64,000 nt of DNA from Halapricum desulfuricans (GTDB lineage Archaea; Halobacteriota; Halobacteria; Halobacteriales; Haloarculaceae). How positions within the stretch are numbered: the stretch's first letter is position 1; each line of letters starts with the position of its first letter. Positions 41,798 through 50,582 of the stretch are shown one piece after another. The DNA lies in NCBI RefSeq assembly GCF_017094505.1, contig NZ_CP064787.1, positions 186,001 to 250,000 on the forward strand, in the 5' to 3' direction. The position numbers were made by a program, and so were the translations under genes. The notes under the pieces are model-generated. The model made no database searches, was not told the DNA's origin, and saw nothing but the letters and a program-made list of their open reading frames with translations.

Positions 41798-43309
41798 TCA
41801 CGTAAACTCCTCGAGACTCGCCTGTCCGTCGCGCTCGGCGTTGCTCTCTTCTCGCCCGTGGCGACGGTTCGAAAACGAGCCTCGCCGCTGAATCGTCGGG
41901 TCCGACAGCGCCTCGTCTGCCCGATCCGCCAGCGCGGCGTATCGGTCGCGTGCCGTCTCGGCCCGACGCTGGTAGTCGACGACCGGATACGGGTAGTCGA
42001 CTCCGATTTCGACGCCGACGTCCGCCTGCGTCGCGCGGTCCATTTTCGCCGGGTCGGCCAGATAGGCGTCCGGAACCGGCCGGAGTTCGGGGACGTACCG
42101 GCGGACGAACGTACCGTCGGGATCGTACTCGCGGAGTTGCTTTGCGGGGTCGTACACCCGGACCGGATGGACGCCGGTCAGGTTGGCCTGGGATTGCCAC
42201 TGGGTGTAGTTGATCGCCGGGTCGGCGTCGATCAGGTGGTAGTACATGAAGTCCGCGCCTCGCTTCCACCACTCCCGGAGGACGTAGACGAAAAACGAGG
42301 CGACCATGGCACGGGTCCGGAAGTTGAGATAGCCGGTCTCGACCAGCGCCCGCATCGCCGCGTCGACCATCGGAAACCCCGTCTCGCCGCGCTTCCAGGC
42401 CGCGACGAGGTCGGGATCGTGCTCCTCTCGGAACAGCCCGTGCATCGCGGGGTTGACCGCCCGCTCGGTCCAGCCCGGCCAGTCGGCCAGTTTCTGGGTA
42501 TAGTGGCGGTTCCAGAACAGCCGCGAGACGAACATCTCTCTCCCCCCCGAGGACGGCGCGTCCCGCACGCGCCGATAGACCTCCCGAGGCGAGAGCGCCC
42601 CGATCGCGAGGTGTGCCGAGAGCCGCGAGGACCGCTGTTCGGCGTCGGCGGGCGACGAGATCACGGCGGGATACTCCTGTAAGCGGTCGGCGAACGCCGA
42701 CAGTCGCTCGCGGCCGGCCGTCGTCCCGCCCTCGGGGACGTTCGACTTCGAGGGGGTAACGTCGTATCGGCCCTCGATCCTCCCGATGGTCGTCGCACTC
42801 TCGATGGGGTTGTCGGACAGTGATTCCGGCCGCGGGTGGGGCTCGGACCGGAAATACGCTTCACACTGCTCGCGCCAGTCCTCGCGGGTGTCGATCGCGA
42901 CCGTACCGTCGCGATGGCGCTCGTCGGGTCGGACGATCCCGTCGTCCTCGAAGGCGGTGACGCCTTCGCGGTCGAGCAACGCGTCGTCACGCCGTCGGCC
43001 GTATCGGCCGGTCACGCCCCGGTTGCAGTAGATCTCGTAGCCCCGATCGAGCAGGGAAGCGATCACTTCCCGGGGGTCGCCGTGCAGCAAGGCGAGGTCG
43101 CCGCCCCGGTCGCGATACTGACGACGGAGATCGCGCAGCGACTCGTGGACGAACCGGAGTCGGGCGTCACAGGCCAGCCCGTCGCTCCCGTAGAACTGCG
43201 GGTCGAAGACGAACACCGGTGCCGGGGTGCCGTCTTCGGCGGCCGCCGCGAGCGCGGGGTTGTCGACGCTGCGCAGGTCCGCCCGATGCCAGACGACGAT
43301 GTCGCTCAC
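41798..43309 (-). CDS. Class I DNA photolyase / cryptochrome
   Basis: A 503-residue FAD protein from the GTG at 43309 (SDIVVWHRADLRSVDNPALA). The N-terminal Rossmann domain binds an antenna chromophore. The FAD-binding half has REMFVSRLFWNRHYTQKLAD, GETGFPMVDAAMRALVETGY, LNFRTRAMVASFFVYVLREW and DADPAINYTQWQSQANLTGV. These are strong class I CPD-photolyase/cryptochrome blocks, for blue-light repair of UV dimers or light sensing. The C-terminal ~60 residues are charged. Which activity applies cannot be fixed from sequence. Confidence 0.92.
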   Translation of the reverse strand: MSDIVVWHRADLRSVDNPALAAAAEDGTPAPVFVFDPQFYGSDGLACDARLRFVHESLRDLRRQYRDRGGDLALLHGDPREVIASLLDRGYEIYCNRGVTGRYGRRRDDALLDREGVTAFEDDGIVRPDERHRDGTVAIDTREDWREQCEAYFRSEPHPRPESLSDNPIESATTIGRIEGRYDVTPSKSNVPEGGTTAGRERLSAFADRLQEYPAVISSPADAEQRSSRLSAHLAIGALSPREVYRRVRDAPSSGGREMFVSRLFWNRHYTQKLADWPGWTERAVNPAMHGLFREEHDPDLVAAWKRGETGFPMVDAAMRALVETGYLNFRTRAMVASFFVYVLREWWKRGADFMYYHLIDADPAINYTQWQSQANLTGVHPVRVYDPAKQLREYDPDGTFVRRYVPELRPVPDAYLADPAKMDRATQADVGVEIGVDYPYPVVDYQRRAETARDRYAALADRADEALSDPTIQRRGSFSNRRHGREESNAERDGQASLEEFT

Positions 43310-43358
43310 TCGCGTCCATTCGGACCGAATCGACAAATGCGGCGGGATCGATCGCCGG

Positions 43359-44504
43359 CTACCCTTCGATCTCGGCCTGCCGATCCCGGAGCGCGGCGAT
43401 CCGCTCGTCCGGATCAGGGTGTGAGCCGGGAAGGACTCGGTTGCAGAGCCAGTCACAGCGCCGCCGGAGTCGTCCCAGTCTGTCGTCGGGCACCTCCTCG
43501 TCCGTCTCGCTCATCGCGTAGGGGAGCACGCACAGTTCGCGGACGCCCGTCTCGGCCATCCGGAGGTCGGTCTCGGGCCGCGGGTCCGCGGTCAGCGTTT
43601 CGAGTGCGCTGGACAGCGCGGCCGGCGAGCCGCTGATCGCCGCCCCGCCGGCGTCGGCGGCGTACTCGCGGATCCGCGAGAGCAGTCGGTAGGTGGCCGT
43701 GCCGGCGAGATACAGCGGCCCGACGGTGAGGACGGCGACCGGCGTGAACAGCAAGAGTGGGATCTCGAGATTGCTCAGGTTCGAGTCGTCCGGCCCGTCG
43801 AGATCGAAGAGCTTGCGCGCGATCCACGAGCGCCGGAGTGCCCCGGCCAGCCCGTCGAGAAAGCGGCCGCTGACCGTCGGCAGGAACGCCGCCGCGGTCA
43901 TGACGAACGCGTCGCCGTTGCTGAGATGCGCGAGCTCGTGGCCGATCACCGCGTCGAGTTCCTCGTCGTCGAGTGCCTCCAGCAGGCCCACGGTGAGAAA
44001 CAGCGTCCGCTCGCCCGGCCGACTCGCGACGTAGCTGTTCGGCGTCTCGACGTCAAGCACTCGCACGTCGGGCACGGTCACGTCGGCCGTCTGAGCGAGC
44101 CGGGCCACGCGGTCCTCCAGCGTCGGCGCGGCGACGACGGTCTCCTCAGGTTCGTCGTCTGTCTCGTCAGCGCTGCGATCGGCGAGGAGGATATTCTTCA
44201 ACTCCCTGTCCGGGCCGATGTCGTACTCGCGGGCCTCCCGCAGGGTCAGCCGGTAGCCGAACACCGACTGGACCAGCAGGACGAGCGGCGTCCCGACAAC
44301 CAACACCGGCCGCAGCGCCACGAGATCGAACGACAGCGCCCGGGCCATGAGCTCGAACTGGTAACCGACCAGCGGCAACAGCGCCAGCGCGACGTGCGCG
44401 AGGACGTACGCGGCGGCCACGAAGGCCGCGTCAAAGGCCAGCAGGACCGCCCCGAGCGCGACGATCCGCAGGCGCGTCCGTAAGGAGGGCTGGCGGCGTG
44501 ACAT
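43359..44504 (-). CDS. M48 family zinc metalloprotease (HtpX-like)
   Basis: A 381-residue membrane protease from the ATG at 44504. Two N-terminal helices (RIVALGAVLLAFDAAFVAAA and a second near residue 65) precede the catalytic domain. The HEXXH motif is AVIGHELAHLSNGDAFVM and the third ligand region is LSRIREYAADAGGAAISG. A helix pair follows HEXXH. HtpX enzymes degrade misfolded membrane proteins. The C-terminus is charged (PDERIAALRDRQAEIE). It follows the photolyase start by 49 bp on the same strand. Confidence 0.93.
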   Translation of the reverse strand: MSRRQPSLRTRLRIVALGAVLLAFDAAFVAAAYVLAHVALALLPLVGYQFELMARALSFDLVALRPVLVVGTPLVLLVQSVFGYRLTLREAREYDIGPDRELKNILLADRSADETDDEPEETVVAAPTLEDRVARLAQTADVTVPDVRVLDVETPNSYVASRPGERTLFLTVGLLEALDDEELDAVIGHELAHLSNGDAFVMTAAAFLPTVSGRFLDGLAGALRRSWIARKLFDLDGPDDSNLSNLEIPLLLFTPVAVLTVGPLYLAGTATYRLLSRIREYAADAGGAAISGSPAALSSALETLTADPRPETDLRMAETGVRELCVLPYAMSETDEEVPDDRLGRLRRRCDWLCNRVLPGSHPDPDERIAALRDRQAEIEG

Positions 44505-44614
44505 CGCGTCGTTGTTGTCACTTCGAATCAAAAAACGTATCGGAAAACGAACCACTCTCGTTCTGGATGTACGTTGCCGGCCTTTCGTCAATCGGTGTTC
44601 CCGCGTTCGTGGTC

Positions 44615-45919
44615 CTACGCCAGCGCGCTGCCGGCCCGGATGATCTCCCGCTCGCCGAAGGCCGGCCCGATCAACTGCAACCCGACCGGCAGGCCGTCGC
44701 TCGTCTCGCCCGCCGGAACGGAGATCGCGGGGAGGTTCGCGAGGTTGACCGGCGTCGTGTTGGCGTCGGCCAGGTACATCGTCAGGGGGTCGTCCAGGCT
44801 CTCGCCGCGCTCCATCGGCGGGACCGGCATCGTCGGGGAGGCGAGCACGTCCGCCTCTGAGAGGGCCGAATCGAAGTCCTGCTTGACCCACGCGCGGGCG
44901 TCCTGGGCCTGCTTGTAGTACTTGTCGTGATACCCCGCCGAGAGCGCGTAGGTCCCCAGCAGGATCCGGCGCTTGACCTCCTCGCCGAAGCCCTCCTCGC
45001 GGACCGCCGCGAACTCCTCGTTCCAGTTGCCCTCGTACTCGGGCGTCGGACCGTACCGGACGCCGTCGAACCGGGCCAGGTTCGAGGATGCCTCGCTCAT
45101 CGCGATCACGTAGTAGGCCTCGACGGCGTGGGAAAGAGACTCCATCGAGACCTCGTGGTAGCTCGCACCCTGCGCTTCCAGTTCGTCGATGGCGTCCCAG
45201 AAGGTCTCGACGACTCGCTTGTCGGCCCCATCAAGCAGTTCGGTCGGGATCCCGATCTCCAGTCCCTCGACGTCGCCGTCCGCGGCGTCGGCGAAGGCGT
45301 ACTCGCGCACGTCGTCGGGGCTCTGCTCGCCGATCTCCTCGTGGGCGTCCCGGGTCGTCGAGTCGCGGTCGTCCGGTCCGGCGATCACCTCCAGCAGTTC
45401 GGCGGCCTCCTTGACGGAGGGGGCGATCGGGCCGATCTGCTCTAGGGAGTTGGCGTAGGCGATCAGCCCATACCGGGAGACCAGCCCGTAGGTGGGCTTG
45501 ATCCCGACCGTACCGGTGAACGCGGCCGGACAGCGCACCGACCCGCCGGTGTCGGTCCCCAGCGCGAGGTCGGCCTCGTCGGCGGCCACGGCGGCCGCCG
45601 AGCCACCCGAAGAGCCGCCGGGAACCCGCCCCTCTGCCGCGGGGTTGTCCGTCGGGCCGAACGCCGACGTCTCGGTCGTCGTGCCCATCCCGAACTCGTC
45701 CATGTTGGTCTTGCCGGGGATCGTCGCGCCCGCCTCGAGCAGGCGCCCGACGACCGTCGCGTCGTAGGGCGGGACGTACTCCTCGAGCATCGCCGACCCG
45801 CAGGTCGTCCGCACGCCCTCCGTCGAGATGTTGTCCTTGACGGCGACGGTCTTGCCGGCGAGCGGTCCGTCTTCCTCGCCCTCGATCGTCTCTCGGGTGA
45901 TAAAAGCGTTGTAACTCAT
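44615..45919 (-). CDS. gatA: Aspartyl/glutamyl-tRNA amidotransferase subunit A
   Basis: A 434-residue amidase-signature protein. The catalytic triad is visible: Lys in KTVAVKDNISTEGVRTTCGS, and cis-Ser and nucleophile Ser in GGSSGGSAAAVAADEADLAL with GTDTGGSVRCPAAFTGTVG. The enzyme releases ammonia from glutamine to amidate misacylated Glu-tRNA(Gln) or Asp-tRNA(Asn). One base separates it from the gatC stop, so the two form an operon; gatB is elsewhere. C-terminal AFGEREIIRAGSALA is typical. Confidence 0.96.
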   Translation of the reverse strand: MSYNAFITRETIEGEEDGPLAGKTVAVKDNISTEGVRTTCGSAMLEEYVPPYDATVVGRLLEAGATIPGKTNMDEFGMGTTTETSAFGPTDNPAAEGRVPGGSSGGSAAAVAADEADLALGTDTGGSVRCPAAFTGTVGIKPTYGLVSRYGLIAYANSLEQIGPIAPSVKEAAELLEVIAGPDDRDSTTRDAHEEIGEQSPDDVREYAFADAADGDVEGLEIGIPTELLDGADKRVVETFWDAIDELEAQGASYHEVSMESLSHAVEAYYVIAMSEASSNLARFDGVRYGPTPEYEGNWNEEFAAVREEGFGEEVKRRILLGTYALSAGYHDKYYKQAQDARAWVKQDFDSALSEADVLASPTMPVPPMERGESLDDPLTMYLADANTTPVNLANLPAISVPAGETSDGLPVGLQLIGPAFGEREIIRAGSALA

Positions 45920-45920
45920 C

Positions 45921-46196
45921 TCACGACACCTTCGGTCCCTTGAAAAAGCCCTCCTCGTCCTCGGCGTTCTGGAGCGCTTGCTCCTGACTGAGGGAGTCCC
46001 GTACCTCGTCGGGTCGCATCACGTTGACGAGATCGGCCTCGCGCTCGACCTCGGGAACCTCCTCAAGCGTCTCGAAGGCGTCGAGGATCTCGCCGAACTG
46101 TTCGGCGAAGCGCTCGAGTTCCGCCTCGGCGAGATCGACCCGGGCGAGATCAGCGACATGGCGCACTTCGTCGGGATCGACGGCAGAATCGCTCAT
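45921..46196 (-). CDS. gatC: Aspartyl/glutamyl-tRNA amidotransferase subunit C
   Basis: A 91-residue helical subunit that wraps around GatA and stabilises GatCAB. It has DPDEVRHVADLARVDLAEAE, FAEQFGEILDAFETLEEVPE and LVNVMRPDEVRDSLSQEQAL, ending EGFFKGPKVS. All are GatC hallmarks. First gene of a gatC-gatA pair, divergent from tfb. Confidence 0.95.
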   Translation of the reverse strand: MSDSAVDPDEVRHVADLARVDLAEAELERFAEQFGEILDAFETLEEVPEVEREADLVNVMRPDEVRDSLSQEQALQNAEDEEGFFKGPKVS

Positions 46197-46383
46197 GTGC
46201 CACCGGACGGCTGGCCCAGCGGTAAGGATTTCGATGCGACTCTACTGTCGCCCGGGCTGTCGTGACACGTCGCCCCAAGAGCGTGCCGAGATCGACACAG
46301 TCGTCCCGAAATGCGAACGCAGCGTACACGATCGATGAGGTGTTTTTTCGATCGTGGAAACAGATTTTTCGGCTAGCCAAAGA

Positions 46384-46389
46384 TTTAAG
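46384..46389 (+). promoter_or_regulatory. TATA-like box for tfb
   Basis: TTTAAG in AAGATTTAAGACG, about 80 bp before the tfb ATG, implying a leader of about 50 nt. The rest of the 268-bp divergent gatC-tfb region shows T-rich patches (GGTGTTTTTTCGATC near 46339) but no coding frame. Confidence 0.4.
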
Positions 46390-46464
46390 ACGCTCGCACT
46401 ACAACAGGATATCGAAGTCAGGTAGTTCTGTGGGCGTTCGCCCGCGACGTACACATCCCAACCA

Positions 46465-47433
46465 ATGACAGACACGACCATCAGACGCCACGAGCACACG
46501 AGTCAGCGAGAGACGACCGAGGAGACAGCTGAAGAGGAGTTGGTCTGTCCCGAGTGTGGCGGGACGCTCGCGCGCGATTCCGAACGCGGAGAGACCGTCT
46601 GCCAGGAGTGTGGGCTCGTCGTCGAGGAGGACGAGATCGACCCCGGGCCGGAGTGGCGCGCGTTCGACGCCAAGGAGAAAGACGAGAAGTCCCGGGTCGG
46701 CGCGCCGACGACGAACATGATGCACGACAAGGGGCTGTCGACGAACATCGGCTGGCAGGACAAGGACGCCTACGGCAACTCCCTGTCCTCGCGCCAGCGC
46801 GAGAAGATGCAACGGCTTCGCACCTGGAACGAGCGCTTCCGCACCCGCGATTCCAGAGAGCGCAACCTCAAGCAGGCGCTGGGCGAGATCGACCGCATGG
46901 CCTCGGCGCTGGGCCTGCCCGAGAACGTCCGCGAGACCGCAAGCGTCATCTACCGCCGGGCGCTGCAGGACGACCTGCTGCCCGGCCGTTCGATCGAGGG
47001 CGTCTCCACGGCGTCGCTGTACGCCGCCGCTCGACAGGCCGGGACGCCGCGCAGCCTCGACGAGATCGACGCCGTCTCCCGCGTCGACAAGGACGAGATC
47101 GCGCGCACGTACCGGTATGTCGTCCGCGAACTCGGACTCGAGGTCAAGCCCGCTGATCCCGAGAGCTACGTGCCCCGTTTTGCGAGCGATCTCGATCTCT
47201 CAGAGGAAGTCGAACGCCGTGCCCGGCAGCTGCTCAGCACGGCCAAGTCAAAGGGCGTCCACTCCGGGAAGTCGCCCGTCGGACTGGCCGCCGCCGCGGT
47301 CTACGCCGCCTCGCTGCTCTCGAACGAGAAGGTCACCCAGAACGAGGTTTCGGAAGTGGCCAACATCTCCGAGGTCACGATCCGCAACCGGTATCACGAA
47401 CTCCTCGAAGCCGAAGACGACATCCCGACCTAG
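46465..47433 (+). CDS. tfb: Transcription initiation factor IIB
   Basis: A 322-residue TFB. The N-terminal zinc ribbon has CPECGGTLARDSERGETVCQ with ECGLVVEEDEIDPGPEWRAF. The B-finger/linker segment is STNIGWQDKDAYGNSLSSRQ. Two cyclin-fold repeats cover residues ~120-215 (FRTRDSRERNLKQALGEIDR, SLYAAARQAGTPRSLDEIDA) and ~218-310 (PVGLAAAAVYAASLLSNEKV). TFB recruits RNA polymerase to TBP-bound promoters. Haloarchaea encode many TFBs, so this need not be the main housekeeping one. Confidence 0.96.
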   Translation: MTDTTIRRHEHTSQRETTEETAEEELVCPECGGTLARDSERGETVCQECGLVVEEDEIDPGPEWRAFDAKEKDEKSRVGAPTTNMMHDKGLSTNIGWQDKDAYGNSLSSRQREKMQRLRTWNERFRTRDSRERNLKQALGEIDRMASALGLPENVRETASVIYRRALQDDLLPGRSIEGVSTASLYAAARQAGTPRSLDEIDAVSRVDKDEIARTYRYVVRELGLEVKPADPESYVPRFASDLDLSEEVERRARQLLSTAKSKGVHSGKSPVGLAAAAVYAASLLSNEKVTQNEVSEVANISEVTIRNRYHELLEAEDDIPT

Positions 47434-47474
47434 CGAACCGCACGCTCTTGCTCCGCGAGCCCCGAGTCGCCCGC

Positions 47475-47954
47475 ATGGAAACGACGCGCCATTTCGTCGC
47501 GACCGTCTACGTCGTCAACGACGGTGCCGTCGCGCTACACGATCACGGCAAGCTCGGCATGTGGCTGCCGCCCGGCGGGCACGTCGATCGCGACGAACTC
47601 CCCCACGAGGCCGCCAGACGGGAGGTACGGGAGGAACTGGGTCGCGACGTCGAGTTGCTCGCGCCGCGTGAGGGGATCTCCTCGCCGACGGTCGAATCGA
47701 TCCCCCAGCCACAGCATTTCCTGCTCGAAGACATCAACACCTGTGACGGGGCTGTCGGCCACCAGCACATCGATTTCGTCTTCTACGGTCGGGCCGACGG
47801 ACGCGAAATCGATCCGGAACCCGGCGAAGCGGGTCCGGAGGCCTGGGAGTGGTTCGACGCGGCCCAGTTCCGGGCCGAACCCGACCGTCTCGAACCCGAC
47901 GTGATCGAGATCGGCCTGCAGGCGATCGAGGCGGCAGAACGCCTTCAAGGCTGA
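47475..47954 (+). CDS. NUDIX hydrolase
   Basis: A 159-residue enzyme with a canonical NUDIX box: Gly35, Glu41 and REVREELG at 49-56 in PPGGHVDRDELPHEAARREV and continuing. It hydrolyses nucleoside diphosphates linked to another moiety; substrate unknown. The ATG at 47475 begins METTRHFVATVYVVNDGAVA. It lies between tfb and the hybrid kinase with a 45-bp gap to the latter. Confidence 0.92.
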   Translation: METTRHFVATVYVVNDGAVALHDHGKLGMWLPPGGHVDRDELPHEAARREVREELGRDVELLAPREGISSPTVESIPQPQHFLLEDINTCDGAVGHQHIDFVFYGRADGREIDPEPGEAGPEAWEWFDAAQFRAEPDRLEPDVIEIGLQAIEAAERLQG

Positions 47955-47999
47955 CAACTTCCCCCAATTATATTGCCTGTTAGACACTTCTATCGACGT

Positions 48000-50225
48000 A
48001 TGGGATCGGCGAGGCCGATACGGGTCCTCTACGTCGACGACGATCCGCACCTCGGGGCACTGGTCGGGTTGTTTCTGGAGCGCGAGGCGGACGACCTCCG
48101 GGCACAGACGGCCGCGAGCGTCGGCGAAGCGCAGTCGGCTCTCGCCGAACACGCCTTCGACTGCGTCGTCTCCGCTGGCGAGTTGCCGGATCGGAGCGGC
48201 GTCGAGTTCTTCGAGAGCGTCCGGGACGACTACCCGCATCTGCCGTTCCTCCTGTTTCTCGATCGGCCCGACGAGACGGCCATGCGCGAGGCGATCGACG
48301 CTGGCGTCACCGACTACGTGCGGAAGGGGATCGGCCCCGGTCAGTACGCAGTGCTGGCGGATCGGATCGTGAACGCGGTCCAGCGCCACCGCGCGACCCG
48401 TCGACTCCGCAAAGCCGAAAAGCGGTATCGATCGCTGTTTACCGAGACGAACGAGGGCGTCGCGCTCCTCGAACTCGTCACCGACGACGCGGGCGAGCCG
48501 ACCGATTTCAGAATTCTCGACGTCAACGACCAGTACGCGTCCATCCTCGACCTGGACCGGGCCGACATCGTAGGAAAGCGTGGATCGGAGGTCTACGGTA
48601 CGGCTGCCTCGGCCTATCTTGACCGGTATGCCGAGGTCGTCCGGACGGGGGAGCCGATCGAGTTCGAGACGTACTATCCACCGCTGAAGAAGTCCCTCCG
48701 GGTCGCGGCGTTCTCACCGACCGATGGTCAGTTCGCGACGGCGCTTTCCGATATCACTGAGCAGAAACGGGCCGAGGAGAGGATTCGGGAGTCTCAGCGG
48801 ACCTACGAGAACATCTTCCAGGGCATCAGCGAAATCGCGTTCGTCCACGAGACGGGCGGGGAGATCATCGCGGCCAACGAGGCGGCGCGTGAACGACTCG
48901 GCTACAGCGAGGAGTCGCTTATCGGCATGTCACCGCTGGAGACCGACGCTGTCGACATCTCTGACGCCGGCGTTCGCGAGCGGCTGGAGACGGTTCGCGA
49001 ACAGGGCCACGTGACGTTCGAGACGAGTCTCGACGCGAAGACTGGCGAGTCTGTTCCGGTCGAGATCTCGTCCAGCCGGATCGAGTACTTCGGCATGCCG
49101 GCAGTCCTCAGCATCGCACGTGACATCAGCGAACGCAAAGAGCAGGAACGACAGCTGCACACGCTCAACGAGCGGTTCGAGTTGGCGCTGGAGGCGGGTC
49201 AGTTCGGCGTCTGGGACTGGAACGTCGAGACCGATCAGGTCACGTACGATCAGCGATGGGCGGAGATGCTGGGATACTCTCTGGCGGAGATCGAACCCCA
49301 CCTGAGTGCCTGGGAGGACCGAGTTCATCCCGATGATTTGCCCGACGCGAAAGCGTCGCTGCAGGCTCACTTCGACGGCGAAACCGACTACTACGAGACC
49401 GAGCACCGAATGCAGGCGAAATCGGGTGACTGGATCTGGATCCGCGACATCGGTAAGGTGTTCGAACGCGACGAGAGCGGTGATCCGGCCCGGATGGTCG
49501 GGGTCCATCAGGACATCACCGACCGAAAGCGACGCCGACAAGAGTTGCGACGACAGAACGAGCGCCTCGATGAATTCGCGAGCCTCGTCAGTCACGACCT
49601 CCGCAATCCGCTCCAAGTTGCCGACGGACGGATCGAACTGGCGGCACAGGACTGTGACAGCGATCACCTCGACTCGGCCATGGCCGCGGTCGAACGGAGC
49701 CAAAATCTGATCGACGATTTGCTATCCCTTGCCCGAGAGGGCGAACGCGTCACCGACATGGAGCCTGTCGAGCTACCGCCACTGGCCGAGGACTGCTGGC
49801 AGCACGTCGAGACGGCCGATGCGACGCTGTCTATCGAGGCCGATCACTCGATCCGTGCCGATGAGCGTCGTCTCAAGCGGCTGTTCGAGAACCTGTTCCG
49901 CAACGCCGTCGAGCACGGCTCGCTGACCTCCGACCCGGGGGCCCGTCAGGACGCTCTCGAACGCGGTGGCAGCGACGTCACTGTCCGGGTCGGGCCGCTC
50001 GACGAGCGAAACGGATTCTACGTCGCCGACGACGGAACTGGCATCGACCCGGACGAGCGTACGGAGATCTTCGAAAGCGGCTACTCGACGTCACGGGATG
50101 GTACCGGATTCGGGCTCGCAATTGTCGAGGAGATCGCACAGGCACACGGCTGGCACGTCAGCGTCACCGACAGCGAGAGCGGTGGCGCACGTTTCGAGAT
50201 CAGCGGCGTGGCCACTGTCGAGTGA
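48000..50225 (+). CDS. Hybrid histidine kinase with degenerate receiver and PAS domains
   Basis: A 741-residue soluble sensor kinase. Order: receiver-like domain (residues ~5-125, IRVLYVDDDPHLGALVGLFL), three PAS-type domains (~145-260, ~270-385, ~390-515; EHRMQAKSGDWIWIRDIGKV is a PAC block), H-box VSHDLRNPLQVADGRIELAA and HATPase with NLFRNAVEHGS, DDGTGIDPDERTEIFE and SRDGTGFGLAIVEEIA. In the receiver the phosphoacceptor site reads CVVSAGELPD, with Ala59 in place of Asp, and the Thr position reads Leu (LLFLDRPDE); Lys is kept. The ATG at 48000 replaces an in-frame TTG upstream. The stop codon overlaps the 80-bp element. Confidence 0.9.
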   Translation: MGSARPIRVLYVDDDPHLGALVGLFLEREADDLRAQTAASVGEAQSALAEHAFDCVVSAGELPDRSGVEFFESVRDDYPHLPFLLFLDRPDETAMREAIDAGVTDYVRKGIGPGQYAVLADRIVNAVQRHRATRRLRKAEKRYRSLFTETNEGVALLELVTDDAGEPTDFRILDVNDQYASILDLDRADIVGKRGSEVYGTAASAYLDRYAEVVRTGEPIEFETYYPPLKKSLRVAAFSPTDGQFATALSDITEQKRAEERIRESQRTYENIFQGISEIAFVHETGGEIIAANEAARERLGYSEESLIGMSPLETDAVDISDAGVRERLETVREQGHVTFETSLDAKTGESVPVEISSSRIEYFGMPAVLSIARDISERKEQERQLHTLNERFELALEAGQFGVWDWNVETDQVTYDQRWAEMLGYSLAEIEPHLSAWEDRVHPDDLPDAKASLQAHFDGETDYYETEHRMQAKSGDWIWIRDIGKVFERDESGDPARMVGVHQDITDRKRRRQELRRQNERLDEFASLVSHDLRNPLQVADGRIELAAQDCDSDHLDSAMAAVERSQNLIDDLLSLAREGERVTDMEPVELPPLAEDCWQHVETADATLSIEADHSIRADERRLKRLFENLFRNAVEHGSLTSDPGARQDALERGGSDVTVRVGPLDERNGFYVADDGTGIDPDERTEIFESGYSTSRDGTGFGLAIVEEIAQAHGWHVSVTDSESGGARFEISGVATVE

Positions 50226-50304
50226 TACCGGTGGCTCTCCCGGCTCGAACTGATTCGGCACGATTGCGTGTCGAATATCTTTCCGAACGTATCGCCACCA
50301 GTAT
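50225..50304 (+). repeat. 80-bp imperfect palindromic element, copy 3
   Basis: Left end ATACCGGTGGCTCTCC and right end ATCGCCACCAGTAT. Centre ATTCGGCACG, ATTG, CGTGTCGAAT: two stem positions differ from copy 2 on both arms together, so pairing is kept. It starts on the last base of the kinase stop codon and lies in a convergent gap, 41 bp from the stop of the small membrane gene on the other strand. Length again 80 bp. Confidence 0.87.
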
Positions 50305-50345
50305 GAGCGACGGTGGGTCGGACGTGGCTGTCCGATGCGTTTCGC

Positions 50346-50525
50346 CTATCCTTCGATGACCAGCAACCGGCCGAAGATCGCGACGCTCGCGAGGAAGAGG
50401 CCACCGAAGATCACGTAGAGGAGGCCTTTCACCGCCAGCGGCACCGGCAACAGAAAGGTTCCGACTGCCAGCCCGAGCGCGACGACCCCTGCCGCCGCCC
50501 CGGCGAGTACGATCCGCGGGACCAT
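50346..50525 (-). CDS. Small two-helix membrane protein
   Basis: A 59-residue protein, MVPRIVLAGAAAGVVALGLA then VGTFLLPVPLAVKGLLYVIF and GGLFLASVAIFGRLLVIEG. Two membrane helices and a short tail. It is shorter than most annotation cut-offs, but start, composition and stop are clean. Function unknown. Neighbours are the 80-bp repeat and the sugar kinase gene, all on separate short gaps. Confidence 0.7.
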   Translation of the reverse strand: MVPRIVLAGAAAGVVALGLAVGTFLLPVPLAVKGLLYVIFGGLFLASVAIFGRLLVIEG

Positions 50526-50582
50526 TGGCTTTGACTGCTCGGGCCTGTCGTATCAATGTATTCCTCTCAGCGATCGCTTCTA

